In this document: positions 17,682 to 26,866 of the stretch, piece after piece
Layout: each line of letters opens with the position of its first letter
Position numbering within the stretch: position 1 is the stretch's first letter
DNA from: Candidatus Thiodictyon syntrophicum
Lineage (GTDB): Bacteria > Pseudomonadota > Gammaproteobacteria > Chromatiales > Chromatiaceae
DNA: 64,000 nt
Assembly: GCF_002813775.1 (NCBI RefSeq)
Contig: NZ_CP020370.1
Span: 4,055,501 to 4,119,500 of the forward strand
Reading direction: 5' to 3'
Notes under the pieces: generated by a model
Told to the model about the DNA's origin: nothing
Database searches by the model: none
The model's input: the letters and a program-made list of their open reading frames with translations, nothing else
Program-made: the position numbers and the translations under genes

Positions 17682-18821
17682 TCAGCCTAGGGCCGCGAGC
17701 AGCGCCGCCGCCTCGGCCGCGCGCGCCGCCCAGGACTCACCCGCCACCCGGGCGCGGCGCGGCGCCGCGCTCGCCGCGGGCTCCCGGTGGGCAGCCTCCA
17801 GGGCGGCGGCAAAGGCCGCCGGTCCGGCGGCCACGCCCACCAGGTCCCGGTAGCCGTCCAGCCACGGGAAGTCGGTGCTTACCACCGGCCGACCGGCCGC
17901 CAGATATTCCCTCAACTTAAGCGGATTGGCCGCACGCATCGTCTCGCCGTCACGAAATGGCAGGAGCGACACACTCCAATGCTGACAATAGCCCGGCAGG
18001 TCCCGATAGGGGCGCGGTCCGGCCAGGGTGACATTCCCCAGGGCCTTCAAGGCGGAGACCTCGGTCTTCACGGTCCCGATCAGGAAGAAGTGCCAGGCGG
18101 GCAGGAGCCGCGCCACCGCGGCGAGCAGGTCCGTATCCACCCAGTCCTCCAGCATGCCGAAAAAGCCCGCCACCGGACCGGCCCGCGGGAGATCGGGGGC
18201 CGGCGCGACCGGGGTACTGAACAGGTCGAAGTCCACCCCCTGGAGCAGCAGCCGCGTCTTGGCCGGGGGAAAGCGCGCGGCCAGGGGACCGCTCACGACG
18301 AACACCAGGTCCGCGAGCCCGACCAGTTCGCGCTCCATGGCCAGGACCGGGGCATGGTCGACCCCCGCCAGGGCACCGAAGTCGTCCCCGCAGAAATACA
18401 CCACCGCGTGCTCGCCCAGCGTGCCCACCACCTCCACCGCGGTCGGCAGCGAGGTCCACAGGAGCGGCTCGCGCAGCCCATGGGCGGCGGCGGCACGCGC
18501 CACCTGGGACCCGAGCACACGGCGATTGAAGGCCCGGGCCAACGGGTTGCCCGGCCACGGCAGGGCGCGCGGCGCCAGGACCGGGAAGGGCGGCGGCTCG
18601 CCCGTCGTCCCCGGCGGCCGGGCACCGCCCCCCGCGCCGGCCAGCATGGCGCGGACCTTGCGCCACAGACGCCCCAGGTCATGGGCGCAGAGGCGCGGCC
18701 GGCGCATACCGATGGAGTTGACCCACAGCACCCGGCGATCCCGGGCCAGGTGGCGCACCAGGTGCTGGGTACTGCTGGGCAAACCGCCCCAGTCCTCGCC
18801 GAAGACGATCAGGTCACGCAT
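17682..18821 (-). CDS. Glycosyltransferase (GT1/GT4-like)
   Basis: The open frame reaches 18890, but the upstream 23 codons are part of a repeated leader sequence also found before the acetyltransferase gene. The ATG at 18821 (MRDLIVFGEDWGGLPSSTQH) is therefore the preferred start, giving 379 residues. The fold is GT-B: an N-terminal half with LARDRRVLWVNSIGMRRPR, and a C-terminal half with FFGMLEDWVDTDLL, FFLIGTV and LLPFRDGETMRAANPLKLREYLAAGRPVVSTD. These features match the group of transferases often found in O-antigen and exopolysaccharide loci. It is probably the first gene of a transcript with the chain-length protein 241 bp downstream. Confidence 0.82.
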   Translation of the reverse strand: MRDLIVFGEDWGGLPSSTQHLVRHLARDRRVLWVNSIGMRRPRLCAHDLGRLWRKVRAMLAGAGGGARPPGTTGEPPPFPVLAPRALPWPGNPLARAFNRRVLGSQVARAAAAHGLREPLLWTSLPTAVEVVGTLGEHAVVYFCGDDFGALAGVDHAPVLAMERELVGLADLVFVVSGPLAARFPPAKTRLLLQGVDFDLFSTPVAPAPDLPRAGPVAGFFGMLEDWVDTDLLAAVARLLPAWHFFLIGTVKTEVSALKALGNVTLAGPRPYRDLPGYCQHWSVSLLPFRDGETMRAANPLKLREYLAAGRPVVSTDFPWLDGYRDLVGVAAGPAAFAAALEAAHREPAASAAPRRARVAGESWAARAAEAAALLAALG

Positions 18822-18830
18822 CACGCTGCT

Positions 18831-18886
18831 TGGCTCCGGTGGAAAGTCCGTCGGGATTGTCAGTGATCGCCGACGGGCAAGCAACC
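18831..18886 (-). repeat. Leader repeat, copy 1
   Basis: A roughly 55-bp sequence just upstream of a glycosyltransferase start recurs at 21412-21469 upstream of the acetyltransferase start, in the same orientation relative to the gene. The shared core on the minus strand reads GGTTGCTTGCCCG, then GATCACTGACAATCCC, then CACCGGAGCC. Being at the same distance class from two start codons, it may be a shared untranslated leader or regulatory site. Confidence 0.55.
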
Positions 18887-18937
18887 ACAACCGGCCGGGG
18901 CGCGCCTGGCGGGCGCCGGACGGGCGGGCCGCCCAGT

Positions 18938-19045
18938 TGTCGTTGTCGTCGTCGTTGTCGTTGTCGAAATCGAGGTTATCGTAGCCCCCGGATTCTCTCG
19001 ATCGGTCCGATTACGATTACGACAACGACAACGACAACGATCGTG
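18938..19045. repeat. Hexanucleotide inverted-repeat element, copy A
   Basis: (GTTGTC)n-type repeats on the left are followed by a unique core containing ATCGAGGTTATCGTAG and GGATTCTCTCG, then GATTACGATTACGACAACG and inverted (GACAAC)n repeats. The two sides pair into a long hairpin. The core matches copy C (24558-24683). It separates a glycosyltransferase from the flippase gene. Confidence 0.75.
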
Positions 19046-19097
19046 TTTGACTTGTTCCTGATCTGTTACTTAACAGGACAAATCCGGGACGACCCGG

Positions 19098-20561
19098 TTA
19101 ATCCTGTCTACGTACTCGATCTCCCGCCGGTTCTCGCATCGTGTCGGGCCTTGCGCCCCGCGGCACCAGGACCGAGCGCCCGGTGACATAGGCCAGCGCG
19201 GTCATCAGGGCCAGCACCGCCGCGGCGGCCCCCACCAGCGCGACCGGGCCGACCCCCGTCAAGCGGGTCGCGAAGCCATAGGACGCCGCCAGATAGACCG
19301 CGAACAGGACCGCAACGGCGGACACCGGATAGGGCAAGGGCCGGCGGCGCTGGCTCAGGCGGTAGCTCAGCACCAGACGCAGGGCGGCCCCGGCCGTGAG
19401 GGCCAGGATCAGGCCGGGGAAGCCGAAGCGGGGGATCAGGGTGAAGAGCCCCGTCACCGTCACCGCGGCGGCGGCATACTGGATGATCATCTGCTCATGG
19501 CTGCGCTCCCCCAGGAACAGGCCCATGGACGTCAGGTCCGCGACGCTGCGCATCAAGAGGACCAGCAGCAGCGCGCTGGTCCACCAGGCCGGGACCGCGA
19601 AGGCCGCACCGAAGAGCACATCGAGCAGCAGCGGATTGAGCAGCGACACCGTGGTGCAGAGCAGAAACTGGAGCAGGATCCCCAGGGTCGCGTAGTAGAC
19701 CAGCCGCCGCTCCCCGTCCGGGCCCGCCAGCAACCGGTAGCGCTGGGCGCCCCACCACAGGCCGAAGGGCTGGAAGGCGATCACGCACAGCACGAACAGC
19801 TTCACCGCCGCCGCATAGTGACCATAGTCCAGCGGGTCCAGGTGCGCGGCCAGCACCCAGCGCTCCATCCCGTTCATCATGAAGGCGGCCACCCCGCTGC
19901 CCAGGATGGGCAGGCCGAAGAGCAGCAGCGGGCGCACCGCCCGCGGCTCCAGGGCGATGCCGCTGTCGCGAATCTGCTGCACCACCGCCACGCAGGCCAT
20001 CAGGCAGGCCGACCCGGCGCTCACCGCCATGATGCCGAAGATGCCGTAGCCCAGATAGACGGCGATGACGTTCCCGCCCGCCTGCAGGAGTGCGTAGACG
20101 ACCATAAAGCTCGCATAGGCCGCCGCCCGGTCCTGCATCCGCAGGATCACGTTGGGCAGGGCGATCCAGGCCGAGGCCACCCCCGCGAGCATCGCCAGGC
20201 GGAGCAGGTCCGCCTCCTGAGCGCCCGGCAGCACCCGCGCGAGCCAGGGCGCCACGGCCAACAGGGCACCCAGGAACAGCAGACCACAGAGCAGGGTAAG
20301 CCCGAGCCCGTTGGCCTTGGCCGCCCGCGCGTCCAGCGGCGCCCCGGGGGCGGACCGCTCGTCGGTGCTGGCGTAGCGCAGCACCGCCTCCATGATCCCG
20401 AAACCGGCCAGCAGACCCACCGCCTGGGTGGCGGTCACCAGGAGATCGAGCCGCCCGAACTCCACGGGACCCAGGACCCGCGCCACATAGGGCAGGGTCA
20501 GGAAGGAGACGCTGCGCATCAGCACATAGCTGCCGGCGTAGATCAGGGTCGACTTGATCAC
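19098..20561 (-). CDS. Polysaccharide flippase (Wzx-like, MOP superfamily)
   Basis: A 487-residue polytopic inner-membrane protein with about 12-14 hydrophobic helices. It begins IKSTLIYAGSYVLMRSVSFLTLPYVARVLGPVEFGRLDL, the characteristic opening of oligosaccharide flippases. It would move lipid-linked repeat units from the cytoplasmic to the periplasmic leaflet for polymerisation. It is followed 83 bp upstream on the same strand by a hexapeptide acetyltransferase and is downstream of it in transcription. The C-terminal tail after the last helix is Arg-rich. Confidence 0.92.
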   Translation of the reverse strand: MIKSTLIYAGSYVLMRSVSFLTLPYVARVLGPVEFGRLDLLVTATQAVGLLAGFGIMEAVLRYASTDERSAPGAPLDARAAKANGLGLTLLCGLLFLGALLAVAPWLARVLPGAQEADLLRLAMLAGVASAWIALPNVILRMQDRAAAYASFMVVYALLQAGGNVIAVYLGYGIFGIMAVSAGSACLMACVAVVQQIRDSGIALEPRAVRPLLLFGLPILGSGVAAFMMNGMERWVLAAHLDPLDYGHYAAAVKLFVLCVIAFQPFGLWWGAQRYRLLAGPDGERRLVYYATLGILLQFLLCTTVSLLNPLLLDVLFGAAFAVPAWWTSALLLVLLMRSVADLTSMGLFLGERSHEQMIIQYAAAAVTVTGLFTLIPRFGFPGLILALTAGAALRLVLSYRLSQRRRPLPYPVSAVAVLFAVYLAASYGFATRLTGVGPVALVGAAAAVLALMTALAYVTGRSVLVPRGARPDTMREPAGDRVRRQD

Positions 20562-20644
20562 GGGCGGCAGCGGCAGGGCGCGGTGGAGTTGCGGCCCATC
20601 ATCCGGCGTTCAGTGCCGCGCCCGGGCATTGTTCGTCGGCGCCT

Positions 20645-21394
20645 TCATGCGCGGTGTGCGTCGCCTGATCCGCCCGGCGGGGGTGCGGCGGGCGCGAGCG
20701 GGCGAATCACCCGCGCCGGCACCCCGCCCGCCAGCACCAGCGGCGGCAGGTCCTTGGTGACCACGCTCCCGGCGGCCACCACCGTACCCCGGCCGATGCG
20801 CACCCCCGCCATGACCGTCACACCGGTCGTCAGCCACACGTCGTCCTCCAGGATGATGTCGCCGACCTGATCCTCGGTCTCCGCCAGGCCTTGGGCCCGC
20901 GCCGCGGGGTCCAGCGGATGGCCCGGATAGCCGGCCAGGAAGCACTGCCCGGCCAGGCGCACATTGTCACCCAGGACCACCCGGCGACCCACCGCGATCG
21001 TGTTCTGCCAGCCGATATCCACGTTCGACCCCACCTCCAGGCTGGGCGTGGCCGTCCCGCTGGTCCGCCCGGACAGGGTGGTGATGCCCGACACCCGGCA
21101 GTCCGCACCCAGACGGATGCGCAGAGCGCCGGTCACCAGCGGCATCCCGCTGTAGAGATAGAGCCGCGGTGCCGGCCCCTCCAGTTGGCTCTTGAACAGC
21201 GGCGTGTAATAGAACACGCGCAACAGATTGGCGAGCGCCGCGAGGCTGCCGCGATGCAAGTGATAGAGGGCGCGGTGCAGCCCGGGGATCACGGGGACCT
21301 CGAAGGTCCGCGCCGCCCTGGCGAGCCGATACAGCAGGCGCGAGACCGGATGGTCCCGGCGCTTGACCCAATGTTTGAGGGTTCCGACGGCCAT
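20645..21394 (-). CDS. Hexapeptide-repeat acyltransferase (LbH family)
   Basis: The ATG at 21394 (MAVGTLKHWVKRRDHP) gives 249 residues. The frame upstream of it is the leader repeat and should not be translated. After a helical N-terminus, the C-terminal half is a left-handed beta helix built from hexapeptide repeats (LGADCRVSG, VGSNVDIGWQNTIAVG, IILEDDVWLTTGVTVMAGVRIG) ending GTVVAAGSVVTKDLPPLVLAGGVPA. This is typical of serine/sugar O-acetyltransferases of the WcaF/VatD kind that use acetyl-CoA. It probably decorates the exopolysaccharide. The Pro-rich tail is not part of the fold. Confidence 0.88.
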   Translation of the reverse strand: MAVGTLKHWVKRRDHPVSRLLYRLARAARTFEVPVIPGLHRALYHLHRGSLAALANLLRVFYYTPLFKSQLEGPAPRLYLYSGMPLVTGALRIRLGADCRVSGITTLSGRTSGTATPSLEVGSNVDIGWQNTIAVGRRVVLGDNVRLAGQCFLAGYPGHPLDPAARAQGLAETEDQVGDIILEDDVWLTTGVTVMAGVRIGRGTVVAAGSVVTKDLPPLVLAGGVPARVIRPLAPAAPPPGGSGDAHRA

Positions 21395-21411
21395 GGGGTA
21401 GGGGTAGCGGG

Positions 21412-21469
21412 GCTCCGGTGGCGGCAAGACGGCGGGGATTGTCAGTGATTGTCGGCGGGCAAGCAACCG
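21412..21469 (-). repeat. Leader repeat, copy 2
   Basis: Second copy of the sequence at 18831-18886, ending 17 bp before the acetyltransferase ATG. It shares GGTTGCTTGCCCG, AATCACTGACAATCCC and CACCGGAGCC on the minus strand with a few substitutions. In both places the ORF remains open through it by chance. Confidence 0.55.
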
Positions 21470-21471
21470 GC

Positions 21472-21541
21472 ACGGGAGTCGGGGCGTCCCGACACGGGAG
21501 CCGGGGCGTCCCGGCACGGGAGCCGGGGCGTCCCGCCCCGG
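21472..21541. repeat. Short GC-rich tandem repeat
   Basis: Three near-identical copies of a roughly 23-bp unit with the core GGGAGCCGGGGCGTCCCG lie between the leader repeat and hexanucleotide element B. A related GGCGAGGCGTCCCG borders element D at 28250-28264, so the unit may belong to the edge of that element family. Confidence 0.5.
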
Positions 21542-21587
21542 GCGGGCGCCATCAGAACTGATGTGGCGAGCGAGATCCCGGGTACCC

Positions 21588-21634
21588 TGTCGTTGTCGTA
21601 ATCGAATAATCCGACCACGACAACGACAACGACG
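21588..21634. repeat. Hexanucleotide inverted-repeat element, copy B
   Basis: TGTCGTTGTCGTAATCGAA, then TAATCCGACCACGACAACG and further GACAAC units. Its core is the reverse complement of copy D (28268-28331), apart from a missing GATTAC, so B and D are the short type in opposite orientation. It separates the leftward acetyltransferase from a rightward glycosyltransferase. Confidence 0.75.
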
Positions 21635-21704
21635 CCCGGTCCGTCAGGCATAATCTCGAATGGTCGCTTAAGCCAAAGGACTCGATCCACGACGGGGGCA
21701 TTGC

Positions 21705-22814
21705 ATGCGTATCCTCTATGTACTCTTCAACGCCCCGCCCCTGCACTCGGGTCGGGCGCGCCAGGCCCTGATGCTCGCGGCCGAGTTGAACACCCGCCCC
21801 GGGGTCCGGGTCCAGGCAATCTCACTGGACCAGGGACCGACGATCCCCCCGCCCTACCCGCCGCCCCTGCGCCGACGCCTGGACGTGTGGCAGGCCAAGC
21901 GGGTATGGCGGGCCGTGCTGCTCTGCTGCCTGCGCGAACGCATCCAGGCCGTACACTTCCATGGGCACAACTATGTCGTCCACCTGACCCCGCTACTGCG
22001 CCTCTTGGGCATCCGGGTCTTCCTGCACATGACGCAGAAGGGCCACGACGACCCGGCCACCCTGCTCGACGGGCGGGGCAGCCGGCTGCAGCGCCTGGCG
22101 CTGCGGCAACTCTCCGCCTGGATCGTCCAGAACCCGGACGACCTGGTGGCGCCCGCCCGCCCGCGCCTGGTCAACATCCCCAATGCCGTCGCCCCGCCCC
22201 GGCCCCGCCCGCCGGACACCGGGGGCCGGACCCTGGTCCTCTCCGGCGTGGTCTGTCCGCGCAAGGGCCAATTGGAGGTCCTGCGCCTCTTTGCCGCCTT
22301 ACCGGAGGTGGTGCGTGCCGGCCTGCGCCTGCGTTTAGCGGGTTCGCTCACCGACGACTACTGGGAATACGACGCCGACTATGTGGCCCAGTGCCAGGCG
22401 GTCGCGGCGACCATTCCCCAGGCGGCGCTGCTCGGCCACCTCACTAAAGAACAACTGCTGGACGAACTGTCCGCGGCCCACTATTTCTTCGCCATCTCCG
22501 GCGTCGAGGGCCTCTCCAACGCCTATCTCGAGTGCCTGAACCAGGGGCTCCTGCCCATCGTCTACGCCCATCGGCACGACCCCCTGTTCGACACCCTGGG
22601 CCTGACCGGCGACCTGATCCGGATCCCCGCCGATGACCCGGCCGCCGGGGCCGCGGCCTTGGCCGCGGCACTCGCCCAAGGCCCCTGGTCGGAGCGGCTC
22701 GCGCTGGACCTGCAGGCGCGGGTGGCGGCCGGTTTCGGGCTCACGCGGATCGCCGATCGACTCTTGGCACTGTATCGGGACCCGGGGACGGCGCTCATGA
22801 CGAGTCCCGGCTGA
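21705..22814 (+). CDS. Glycosyltransferase family 4
   Basis: A 369-residue GT-B enzyme, the only plus-strand gene in the polysaccharide cluster. The N-terminal domain begins MRILYVLFNAPPLHSGRARQ. The C-terminal domain has LVLSGVVCPRKGQLEVL and FFAISGVEGLSNAYLECLNQGLLPIVY, where the second Glu of the usual E-x7-E pair is present in the GLSNAYLE segment. It probably transfers a sugar to the exopolysaccharide repeat unit in the cytoplasm. Its promoter must lie between element B and 21704. The last residues (DPGTALMTSPG) are not part of the fold. Confidence 0.88.
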   Translation: MRILYVLFNAPPLHSGRARQALMLAAELNTRPGVRVQAISLDQGPTIPPPYPPPLRRRLDVWQAKRVWRAVLLCCLRERIQAVHFHGHNYVVHLTPLLRLLGIRVFLHMTQKGHDDPATLLDGRGSRLQRLALRQLSAWIVQNPDDLVAPARPRLVNIPNAVAPPRPRPPDTGGRTLVLSGVVCPRKGQLEVLRLFAALPEVVRAGLRLRLAGSLTDDYWEYDADYVAQCQAVAATIPQAALLGHLTKEQLLDELSAAHYFFAISGVEGLSNAYLECLNQGLLPIVYAHRHDPLFDTLGLTGDLIRIPADDPAAGAAALAAALAQGPWSERLALDLQARVAAGFGLTRIADRLLALYRDPGTALMTSPG

Positions 22815-23056
22815 GCGCGCCCGCGCTTGCAGCCACAAGCCGCAAGGCACCAGTACCGCACGCTGGAAATGCTCGGACCATTGACCGCACCGCGACCCTG
22901 GGGTGCGCCGTGCGCCCCATGGTGCCAACCGAAACCCTGGCCGCGGCGATCGACCGCAGCCGCTCAAGGTGCGCACGGCGCACCCTGCGCCACTGGTCCG
23001 GGCACTTCCATCATGCGCGACTAATCACTGTCTCGTCGCCCGGTCTTGCCGCCGCG
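22815..23056. other. Convergent intergenic region
   Basis: This 242-bp gap lies between two convergently transcribed genes. It is GC-rich, contains short imperfect palindromes (for example GTGCGCCGTGCGCC), and shows no gene, no hexanucleotide element and no clear terminator with a T-tract. Confidence 0.35.
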
Positions 23057-24514
23057 TTACCGCTTGGCACGGCCCGCCTTGAGCCGCGCCCGGAGCCGCT
23101 CCAGGCGACTGGGTTTCTTCGGCGCCGCCGGCACCGCCTTGCCGTCCTGCGCGCCGTAACTGTCCTCCAGGAACTGGGCGATGGAGATCACGAAGGCGGC
23201 GGCGATATAGATGGGCCAGGTAAAGCCCATGGTCAGGAAGGAACCCGAGACCGCGGTCCCCACCAGCCCCATCAGTGCCCCCTGGGTCGCCACGCTCACC
23301 GCCGGCGAGATGGTCGCGGCGTGACGGTCTACGGTCTTCATATTCCTGATGCCGGAGCGGATCAGGCCGACGAAAAGGGTGATGAAGAAGATGAATCCGA
23401 TATAGCCGCTCTCGGCCAGGACGCCGAACCAGGTGCTGTGCACGGCATGGTTGAGGCCGTCCCACTTCGGGGTGAAGGCATAATAGTTGCTGTAATAGCT
23501 GTGCAGGCCGACGCCGAAGATGGGATAGGCGGTGGCCATGCCGATGGCCGCCTCCCAGGCGTGCAGACGCTGCTCCGAGGAGGTATCGAGGCCGCCGTCC
23601 GAGGACTGGGCGGTCTTGCGGCTCCCCACTCCCGCGGCCACGTACAGCACCATGGCCGCCAGCCCCCCGCCGCCGACGAACAAGAGCTTGTTCTTGACAT
23701 AGCGCCAGCCGTAGAGCCCGAACACCGACATCACCCCCAACAAGGCCCCGCGGCTCTGGGTGGCGAGGATCGCGTACATCAGCATCACGATCCCCACGAG
23801 CCCCAGCAACCGGTTGAAGAACCCGGTACGCGCGGTGAGCACGAAGGCGACGGCAAAGCTCAAGGGGAACTGGAGCACCGAGGACAGGTCGTTCGGGTCG
23901 CCGAGCGAGGAGTCGATCTCGCGGCCGATCGTCACGCGCGTCTCCTCCACCAGCCCGATCCCGTTGAGTTTGTTGTAGATCGCGACATAGGCAATGGCGA
24001 TACCGGAGATCACTATCATGCGCACCCCAAGCAGAAAGTCCTTTTCCTCACGCAGCAGCCAGGCGACGATGAAAAGCATCAGCACGATCTTGGAATAGAC
24101 CTGGGTATAGTAGTTCTGGGCCTCCGCGACATTGGTTGCCAGGGGCACGCCGACGGTGATGAGGACGATGAAGATCGTCAGTGGGGTGAACTCGAAGCGC
24201 CAATAGGGCTTGATGGTCTCGGCGATGAAAATGTTCCAGAACAGAACGCTGATGGCCGCGAGCGACAGCAGCTTGGGGATCTTGAGCTGATAGAGCAGCG
24301 GGAAGGCCTCGTGCAGCCGGAAGAAGGAGAAGCACACGAACAGCAGCACCACCAGCACCGGGGCGCGAAAGACGCCGATGACCGCGAGCGGGACTATGGC
24401 GATGATAAAGGCCACCGCCGGGTTCGGCAGCCCCCGCCAGGCCAGCCAGACCAGCAGACAGGCCGCCACGGCGATGATGATCTGGCGCCACTTGGTGTCG
24501 GTCGGGATACGCAT
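23057..24514 (-). CDS. O-antigen ligase/polymerase-like membrane protein (Wzy_C domain)
   Basis: A 485-residue protein with about 11-12 membrane helices. The large periplasmic loop between residues 330 and 400 carries GVGLHSYYSNYYAFTP and AVHSTWFGVLAESGYIGF, the conserved His/Glu region of O-antigen ligase and Wzy_C proteins. It belongs to the set seen with exosortase-type exopolysaccharide loci and would polymerise or transfer undecaprenyl-linked units in the periplasm. The last 45 residues are Lys/Arg-rich (KPSRLERLRARLKAGRAKR), a positively charged cytoplasmic tail. Confidence 0.88.
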   Translation of the reverse strand: MRIPTDTKWRQIIIAVAACLLVWLAWRGLPNPAVAFIIAIVPLAVIGVFRAPVLVVLLFVCFSFFRLHEAFPLLYQLKIPKLLSLAAISVLFWNIFIAETIKPYWRFEFTPLTIFIVLITVGVPLATNVAEAQNYYTQVYSKIVLMLFIVAWLLREEKDFLLGVRMIVISGIAIAYVAIYNKLNGIGLVEETRVTIGREIDSSLGDPNDLSSVLQFPLSFAVAFVLTARTGFFNRLLGLVGIVMLMYAILATQSRGALLGVMSVFGLYGWRYVKNKLLFVGGGGLAAMVLYVAAGVGSRKTAQSSDGGLDTSSEQRLHAWEAAIGMATAYPIFGVGLHSYYSNYYAFTPKWDGLNHAVHSTWFGVLAESGYIGFIFFITLFVGLIRSGIRNMKTVDRHAATISPAVSVATQGALMGLVGTAVSGSFLTMGFTWPIYIAAAFVISIAQFLEDSYGAQDGKAVPAAPKKPSRLERLRARLKAGRAKR

Positions 24515-24557
24515 GGACGCCTCAGGCCGGGACGACAGGGATTGCTTTAAGCGCCAT

Positions 24558-24683
<126 letters not shown>

Positions 24684-24718
24684 TTGCATTTGTGTTTTAC
24701 TTGACCTGGACTCACTAC

Positions 24719-25750
24719 TCAGCCACCGGCAGGCCGCCAGCCGGCCTCCCGATAGACCTCCAGGAGGCGCGGCAGGACCGCCTCCGGGGTATAGCGGGCA
24801 GCAATCGTGGCCTGCGCCGCGCGGCTGCACGCGACCCGGCCCGCCGCGTCCAGGTCCGCCCAGGCGCGGACCGCCGCGGCGAAGGCCGGCAGGTCGAGCG
24901 GCGGCACCAGCCAGCCGTTGCGCCCCGCGTCGATCAGGCCCGGCAGGCCGCCGACCGCGAAGGCGGCCACCGGCACCCCGTGGGCCATCGCCTCCAGCGC
25001 GGCCATCGGCAGGCCCTCGTGACGCGACGTCATGCACAGGAGCCCGATCTCATCCCAGACCCCTGCCATCGAAGGCTGCTGGCCGGCGAAGCGCACCCGC
25101 GGGTAGGCGGCCCGCAGCTCGGCACCCAGGGGACCGTCCCCGTAGAGCACGAACTCGACCCCCGGCACCTGCCCGCTCAGGCGACAGAAGAGATCCGGGC
25201 CCTTCTCATGGCTGAGGCGCCCGACGAAGGCGGCCGCCCGCGGCCACCGCGTCGGCCCCGCCGCCAGGGGTACGAAGTTGTCGATCACCCGGGTCCGGCG
25301 GGGCAGCCGGTCGGCGATCGGCCGACTCACCGCCACGATGCCGCCGGCAAGCCCGGCGGTCGCCCGGTCCAGGATGTTGTAGTAACGCACCATCCCCGGA
25401 CCCGGCTCGCCGGCATGGTAGGTACTCACGCAGGGGAACCCCCCCAGGCGGGCCGCGACCCGGCCGAAGACCCCCACCTTATAGCCATGGGTGTGCAGCA
25501 GCCCGGGCGGCACCGCGGCCAGGGCGGCGCGCAGACCCCGCCAGCCGCCCGCGAGTACATCGCAGGCGATCCCCTGCCCGGCCAGGGCCGCCGCCATGGG
25601 GTGGGGGCCGTGGTCCTTGAGAAAGACCACCCGCACCGGCATATTGCGGGCGTGCAGGGCGGCGGCCAGGGTCAGCACATGGGACTCGACCCCGCCGAAA
25701 CTGCGGCTGTCCAGCAGCAGCCAGATGGCCCCCGGGGCGGCCGGGCTCAT
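24719..25750 (-). CDS. Glycosyltransferase family 4
   Basis: A 343-residue GT-B enzyme. The N-terminal half contains [23 protein letters not shown] and the acceptor-side [14 protein letters not shown]. The donor half has [29 protein letters not shown] and [22 protein letters not shown], giving the E-x7-E arrangement of retaining GT4 enzymes. Being at the upstream end of the minus-strand polysaccharide genes, it is likely transcribed first. It is separated from the ligase gene by hexanucleotide element C and from the divergent garA gene by about 200 bp. Confidence 0.9.
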   Translation of the reverse strand: MSPAAPGAIWLLLDSRSFGGVESHVLTLAAALHARNMPVRVVFLKDHGPHPMAAALAGQGIACDVLAGGWRGLRAALAAVPPGLLHTHGYKVGVFGRVAARLGGFPCVSTYHAGEPGPGMVRYYNILDRATAGLAGGIVAVSRPIADRLPRRTRVIDNFVPLAAGPTRWPRAAAFVGRLSHEKGPDLFCRLSGQVPGVEFVLYGDGPLGAELRAAYPRVRFAGQQPSMAGVWDEIGLLCMTSRHEGLPMAALEAMAHGVPVAAFAVGGLPGLIDAGRNGWLVPPLDLPAFAAAVRAWADLDAAGRVACSRAAQATIAARYTPEAVLPRLLEVYREAGWRPAGG

Positions 25751-25799
25751 GGCCGCACCAGCGCCGTCCGGTCGGACCGGTCGCTGCCCGCCGGGGCCA

Positions 25800-25835
25800 T
25801 TGATAGGTTTAGGCGATCGTAACGATATTTATAAT
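25800..25835 (+). promoter_or_regulatory. Possible sigma-70-type promoter of garA
   Basis: A perfect TATAAT stands at 25830-25835 in an AT-rich pocket about 118 bp upstream of the garA start. No good -35 box lies at the ideal distance (TTGATA at 25800 is 24 bp away), so an activator such as OxyR may be needed. The surrounding GATCGTAACGAT is a small palindrome. Evidence is sequence resemblance only. Confidence 0.35.
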
Positions 25836-25952
25836 CCATTTTCCGAATCATTCCCCCTTCCGTATAGTGCACCACATGGGCGGGGTCATCCCGCGCCGAG
25901 ACTTGACGAGCCGCGGCTCAGCAACCCCTTATCAACCCAGGAGACCTCAGAA

Positions 25953-26693
25953 ATGTTAGAAGATCGTACCGGAAAGCGCGTCCCGCAGGTAGTGTTCCAC
26001 ACCCGTCAGGGGACCGAGTGGGTGGACGTGACCACCGACCAGGTGTTCGCCGGCAAGACCGTCGTGGTCTTCTCCCTGCCGGGGGCCTACACCCCCACCT
26101 GCTCCTCGTCCCATGTGCCGCGCTACAACCAGTTGGTCCCGGCCTTCAAGGCGGCGGGGGTCGACACGGTGGTCTGCCTCTCGGTCAATGACACCTTCGT
26201 GATGAACGAGTGGCAGAAGGCCCAGCACGCGAACGCCATCACCTTCCTCCCGGACGGCAACGGCGAATTTACCGCCGGCATGGGGCTCCTGGTCGACAAG
26301 GCGGACCTGGGCTTCGGCAAGCGCTCCTGGCGCTACTCCATGCTGGTGCGCGACGGGGTGGTCGAGCGCATGTTCATCGAGCCGGACCTGCCGGGCGACC
26401 CCTTCCAGGTCTCCGACGCCGACACCATGCTCGCCTATGTGGCACCCAAGGCACCCAAGCCCTTGGACGTGACGGTCTTCAGCCGCAACGGCTGCCCCTT
26501 CTGCGCCAAGGCCAAGGCCGCTCTGCAGGAGGCCGGCATCGTCTACGAGGAGCTGGTGCTCAACCGCGACTACACCGACGAGACCCTGCGCGCGGTCGCC
26601 GGGGCGTCCAGCGTGCCCCAGGTCTACATCAACGGCGAGTTGATCGGCGGGTCCGACAAGCTGGCCGAGTGGCTGGCCAAGCGCGCGGCCTGA
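25953..26693 (+). CDS. garA: Peroxiredoxin-glutaredoxin fusion, glutathione (amide)-dependent peroxidase
   Basis: The ATG at 25953 follows CAGGAGACC and gives 246 residues. Residues 1-160 are a Prx5-type peroxiredoxin with the peroxidatic Cys in [14 protein letters not shown]. Residues 172-245 are a glutaredoxin with active site [10 protein letters not shown] and the GSH-binding SVPQVYING and GGSDKL. The fused glutaredoxin recycles the peroxidatic Cys with a glutathione-type thiol, reducing H2O2 and organic peroxides. In Chromatium such a chimeric peroxidase is encoded next to glutathione amide reductase, and the same order is seen here with garB 173 bp downstream. The start of the open frame further upstream is not credible. 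Confidence 0.92.
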   Translation: MLEDRTGKRVPQVVFHTRQGTEWVDVTTDQVFAGKTVVVFSLPGAYTPTCSSSHVPRYNQLVPAFKAAGVDTVVCLSVNDTFVMNEWQKAQHANAITFLPDGNGEFTAGMGLLVDKADLGFGKRSWRYSMLVRDGVVERMFIEPDLPGDPFQVSDADTMLAYVAPKAPKPLDVTVFSRNGCPFCAKAKAALQEAGIVYEELVLNRDYTDETLRAVAGASSVPQVYINGELIGGSDKLAEWLAKRAA

Positions 26694-26703
26694 CGGAAGC
26701 AGG

Positions 26704-26833
26704 TTTCTCACCAAGACACAAAGACGCCAAGGGCATTGGGTTCGCTGTCAGCGGTGCGCCGTTCACCCCCGGGATCGACTGGCCCGCACCGCGACTTCGT
26801 TCTTGATGCTCCGCGTCTTTGCGTCTGCGCGTG
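26704..26833. repeat. CACAAAGAC/TTTGCGTC paired repeat between garA and garB
   Basis: TCTCACCAAGACACAAAGAC at the left and GCGTCTTTGCGTCTGCGCGTGAG at the right form loose inverted copies of a repeat also present at 29263-29397 and 42300-42600. About 80 bp of unique sequence lies between the arms. It sits inside the presumed garA-garB operon and could form an mRNA stem. Confidence 0.55.
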
Positions 26834-26866
26834 AGCAAATCCCCAAATACCCCGGAGCACCACGCA

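Noticed and set aside
22910-24550. Long plus-strand ORF opposite the O-antigen ligase gene
   Set aside because: It mirrors a well supported membrane protein, has Glu/His/Asp low complexity, and no start signal.
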